8,167 nt of DNA from contig CALGTJ010000045.1 in the NCBI GenBank assembly GCA_937901435.1, positions 1 to 8,167 of the forward strand, read 5' to 3'. Origin of the DNA: an uncultured Rhodobacter sp. (GTDB lineage: Bacteria; Pseudomonadota; Alphaproteobacteria; Rhodobacterales; Rhodobacteraceae). A program made the translations under genes and the position numbers. This document shows positions 6,864 through 8,167 of this stretch, piece by piece; within the stretch, counting starts at the first letter, position 1; each line of letters begins with the position of its first letter. The notes beneath the pieces were generated by a model. That model did not search any database, was not told where the DNA came from, and was given only the letters and a program-made list of their open reading frames with translations.

Positions 6864-7712
6864 ATGAAACTCACAATTCTTGGCTCCGGCTCACCCGAGG
6901 CCTGTGCGCGGCGTGCCTCATCGGGGTTTCTTTTAGAGGTCGGTGCCGATCGCATCCTGTTTGATTGCGGCGGCGGGGTTGTGGACAACCTGATCCGCTC
7001 GGGCCGATTGCCCAAAGACATCACGCACCTGTTCTTTACCCACTATCATTCGGATCACATGATGGATTACGCGCGTTTGGTGCACGCCGCTTGGGATGAG
7101 GGGGCACCCCCTTTGAAGGTCTTCGGCCCACAACCATTGGGAAAAATCACCGAAGGATACTTCGGACGGGATGGTGTGCTGAACAACGATCTTAGAGCAC
7201 GCACGGAACTGCCCCAAAGCCAGCAAGTTTGGGTCGCACGAGGCGGCACCTTGCCGCGCCCATGGCCCGCGCCAGAGATCACGGAAATTGAGGCGGGGTT
7301 CACCTACCAAGGAAACGGTTGGCAGCTTGGTTCGGCCGAAGCCAGCCATGCGCAGCCAATATTGGATTGTTTGGGGTTTGCGGTCGAGGCGGGCGGCAAG
7401 AAATTTGTTTATTCCGGCGATACCGGCATCAACGACAACATCACCGCATTGTGCCGCGATGCGAATTTTCTGCTGCATTGGTGTTATCGGGGGGCGGGCG
7501 AGCAATTACACCCCGCGCTACAAGCGTTCAGCCCGGACCCCGGTGAAGTCGCGGACATGGCTAAAAGCGCTGGCGTAAAACGCCTCTATCTCAGCCATTT
7601 TCGCATACATATGGATAGCCAAGAGGGTCACAAAAAGGCGCTAGCCGATCTTTCCGCACGATTTGCCGGCGAAACGGGCATTGTCGAAGACCTGGACGTT
7701 TTTGATATTTAG
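6864..7712 (+). CDS. Metallo-beta-lactamase-fold hydrolase (RNase Z/AtsA-like group), function unassigned
   Basis: A 282-residue MBL-fold protein. It begins with the first strand MKLTILGSGSP and carries a full two-metal ligand set: H60-x-H62-x-D64-H65 (THYHSDHM), H162 (ASHAQP), D186 (YSGDTG) and H245 (LSHFR). The layout with SGDTG following a GFAVE-type strand matches the RNase Z-like (ElaC/AtsA) branch. However, the HEAT-type motif of tRNA-processing RNase Z is replaced by LLHWCYR (about 204-209), so tRNA 3' processing is unlikely. Some proteins in this branch are zinc arylsulfatases (Pseudoalteromonas AtsA) or phosphodiesterases, which is attractive beside sulfatases, but no specific activity can be assigned. 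The start ATG at 6864 is preferred over one at 6819 because a GAGG ribosome site (6855-6858) lies 5 nt upstream and the family N-terminus begins here. It follows the sulfatase stop by 7 nt, in the marR operon. No signal peptide is seen. Confidence 0.85.
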   Translation: MKLTILGSGSPEACARRASSGFLLEVGADRILFDCGGGVVDNLIRSGRLPKDITHLFFTHYHSDHMMDYARLVHAAWDEGAPPLKVFGPQPLGKITEGYFGRDGVLNNDLRARTELPQSQQVWVARGGTLPRPWPAPEITEIEAGFTYQGNGWQLGSAEASHAQPILDCLGFAVEAGGKKFVYSGDTGINDNITALCRDANFLLHWCYRGAGEQLHPALQAFSPDPGEVADMAKSAGVKRLYLSHFRIHMDSQEGHKKALADLSARFAGETGIVEDLDVFDI

Positions 7713-7866
7713 CCGCTTCCATATGGGGATCTCGTGGTGATTTTCTTTTCCCGAAAGCCAAAACACGACGTTACCGTGTCCTCTGAGATGTCATGAGCAT
7801 ATGTTTCAATTGCCACTTTTTACGAGGCCGCATGTTTTCAATTCCCTTTAACCGTCAGGAACGATC
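7713..7866 (+). promoter_or_regulatory. Intergenic region with candidate control elements for the third sulfatase
   Basis: This 154-bp non-coding gap contains a palindrome CCATATGG (7719-7726), an inverted repeat ACACG-N7-CGTGT (7763-7779), and an imperfect direct repeat ATGTTTCAATTGCC (7801-7814) / ATGTTTTCAATTCCC (7832-7846) spaced 31 bp apart. A weak promoter-like pair is TTGCCA (7810-7815), 17 bp, TGTTTT (7833-7838). AGGAA (7857-7861) is a good ribosome site for the ATG at 7867. No GTTG/CAAC array like the one at 4897-4930 is present, and no clear terminator with a U-run follows the MBL gene. Confidence 0.35.
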
Positions 7867-8167
7867 ATGACCCAGCCCAATTTCATTTTCATTACATCTG
7901 ACCAACACCGTGGCGATTGCTTGGGCGTCGAGGGTCGCAAAGTGCGCACGCCGCATCTGGATCAACTGGCATCCGAGGGGACGCGGTTTACATCAGCGAT
8001 TTGTCCTTCACCCGTGTGCCAACCGTCTCGGGCATCGATCCTGACGGGGCAGCTGTGTCGGACAAATGGCGTGCATGACAACGGGATCGATCTTGATCCA
8101 GAGGTGGGTGAAAAAGGGTTTGCCGGCACTTTAGGTGCGCAAGGCTATGAGACGGCCTATTTCGGCA
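7867..8167 (+). CDS. Formylglycine-dependent sulfatase, N-terminal part (cut by window edge)
   Basis: The first 100 residues of a third type I sulfatase. Cys51 lies in CQPSR (51-55), followed by ASILTGQLCR; Asp12-Gln13 in TSDQHR form part of the metal site. The fragment aligns without gaps to the sulfatase at the left end of the window, with about 69 of 100 identical positions counted by hand, including RTPHLDQLA-like and GVHDNGIDL segments, so the two are paralogues. The motif position after Pro is Ser here and Ala in the left copy. There is no signal peptide, so it is cytoplasmic like the others. An AGGAA ribosome site lies 5 nt upstream. A 154-bp gap separates it from the MBL gene, so it may have its own promoter. 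The rest of the active site (SDHGD region) lies outside the window. Confidence 0.9.
   Translation, partial: MTQPNFIFITSDQHRGDCLGVEGRKVRTPHLDQLASEGTRFTSAICPSPVCQPSRASILTGQLCRTNGVHDNGIDLDPEVGEKGFAGTLGAQGYETAYFG

Noticed and set aside
6864..7712. Annotation of the MBL protein as tRNA-processing RNase Z (rnz)
   Set aside because: The HEAT-type motif is replaced by LLHWCYR, and the genomic context is catabolic rather than housekeeping.
7763..7779. ACACG-N7-CGTGT as a terminator for the MBL gene
   Set aside because: Only five pairs with a 7-nt loop and no following T-run; kept only as a weak dyad in the intergenic description.

Overview
The window looks like alphaproteobacterial chromosomal DNA, most likely from the Rhodobacterales (Roseobacter-type marine bacteria). 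The reasons are the moderately high GC, tight operons with stop/start overlaps, a tripartite tricarboxylate transporter (TTT), and several cytoplasmic sulfatases in one neighbourhood. The lineage call is inferred from gene content and style; there is no marker gene.

The layout is two divergent operons that share a control region of about 108 bp (4857-4964). The left arm, on the minus strand, reads tctC (solute-binding protein), tctB and tctA (the two TTT membrane subunits), then a formylglycine-type sulfatase. Directly after that sulfatase stop codon comes an in-frame stretch resembling the C-terminal part of an aryl-sulfate sulfotransferase, which runs off the left edge. The right arm, on the plus strand, reads a MarR-family regulator, a second sulfatase of a different subfamily, and a metallo-beta-lactamase-fold hydrolase. 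After a 154-bp gap a third sulfatase starts and is cut by the right edge. It is a close paralogue of the left-arm sulfatase, matching at about 69 of the first 100 residues in an ungapped hand alignment.

The control region holds a notable dyad array: GTTG and CAAC tetranucleotides alternate at exact 10-bp steps from 4897 to 4930. It is well placed for the MarR protein to control both arms. Junctions within the arms are tight: TGATG at marR/sulfatase and at tctB/tctA, ATGA at tctA/sulfatase. The exception is tctC-tctB, where a strong stem-loop sits in a 58-nt gap.

Working model (inference): a periplasmic TctC captures a small organic anion, probably a sulfate ester or related compound. TctAB imports it. 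Sulfatases without signal peptides, and possibly the metallo-hydrolase, cleave it in the cytoplasm to give sulfate and a carbon skeleton. The MarR protein senses the substrate or a product. The substrate cannot be read from the sequence. No sulfatase-maturing enzyme, RNA gene, mobile element or CRISPR array was seen.
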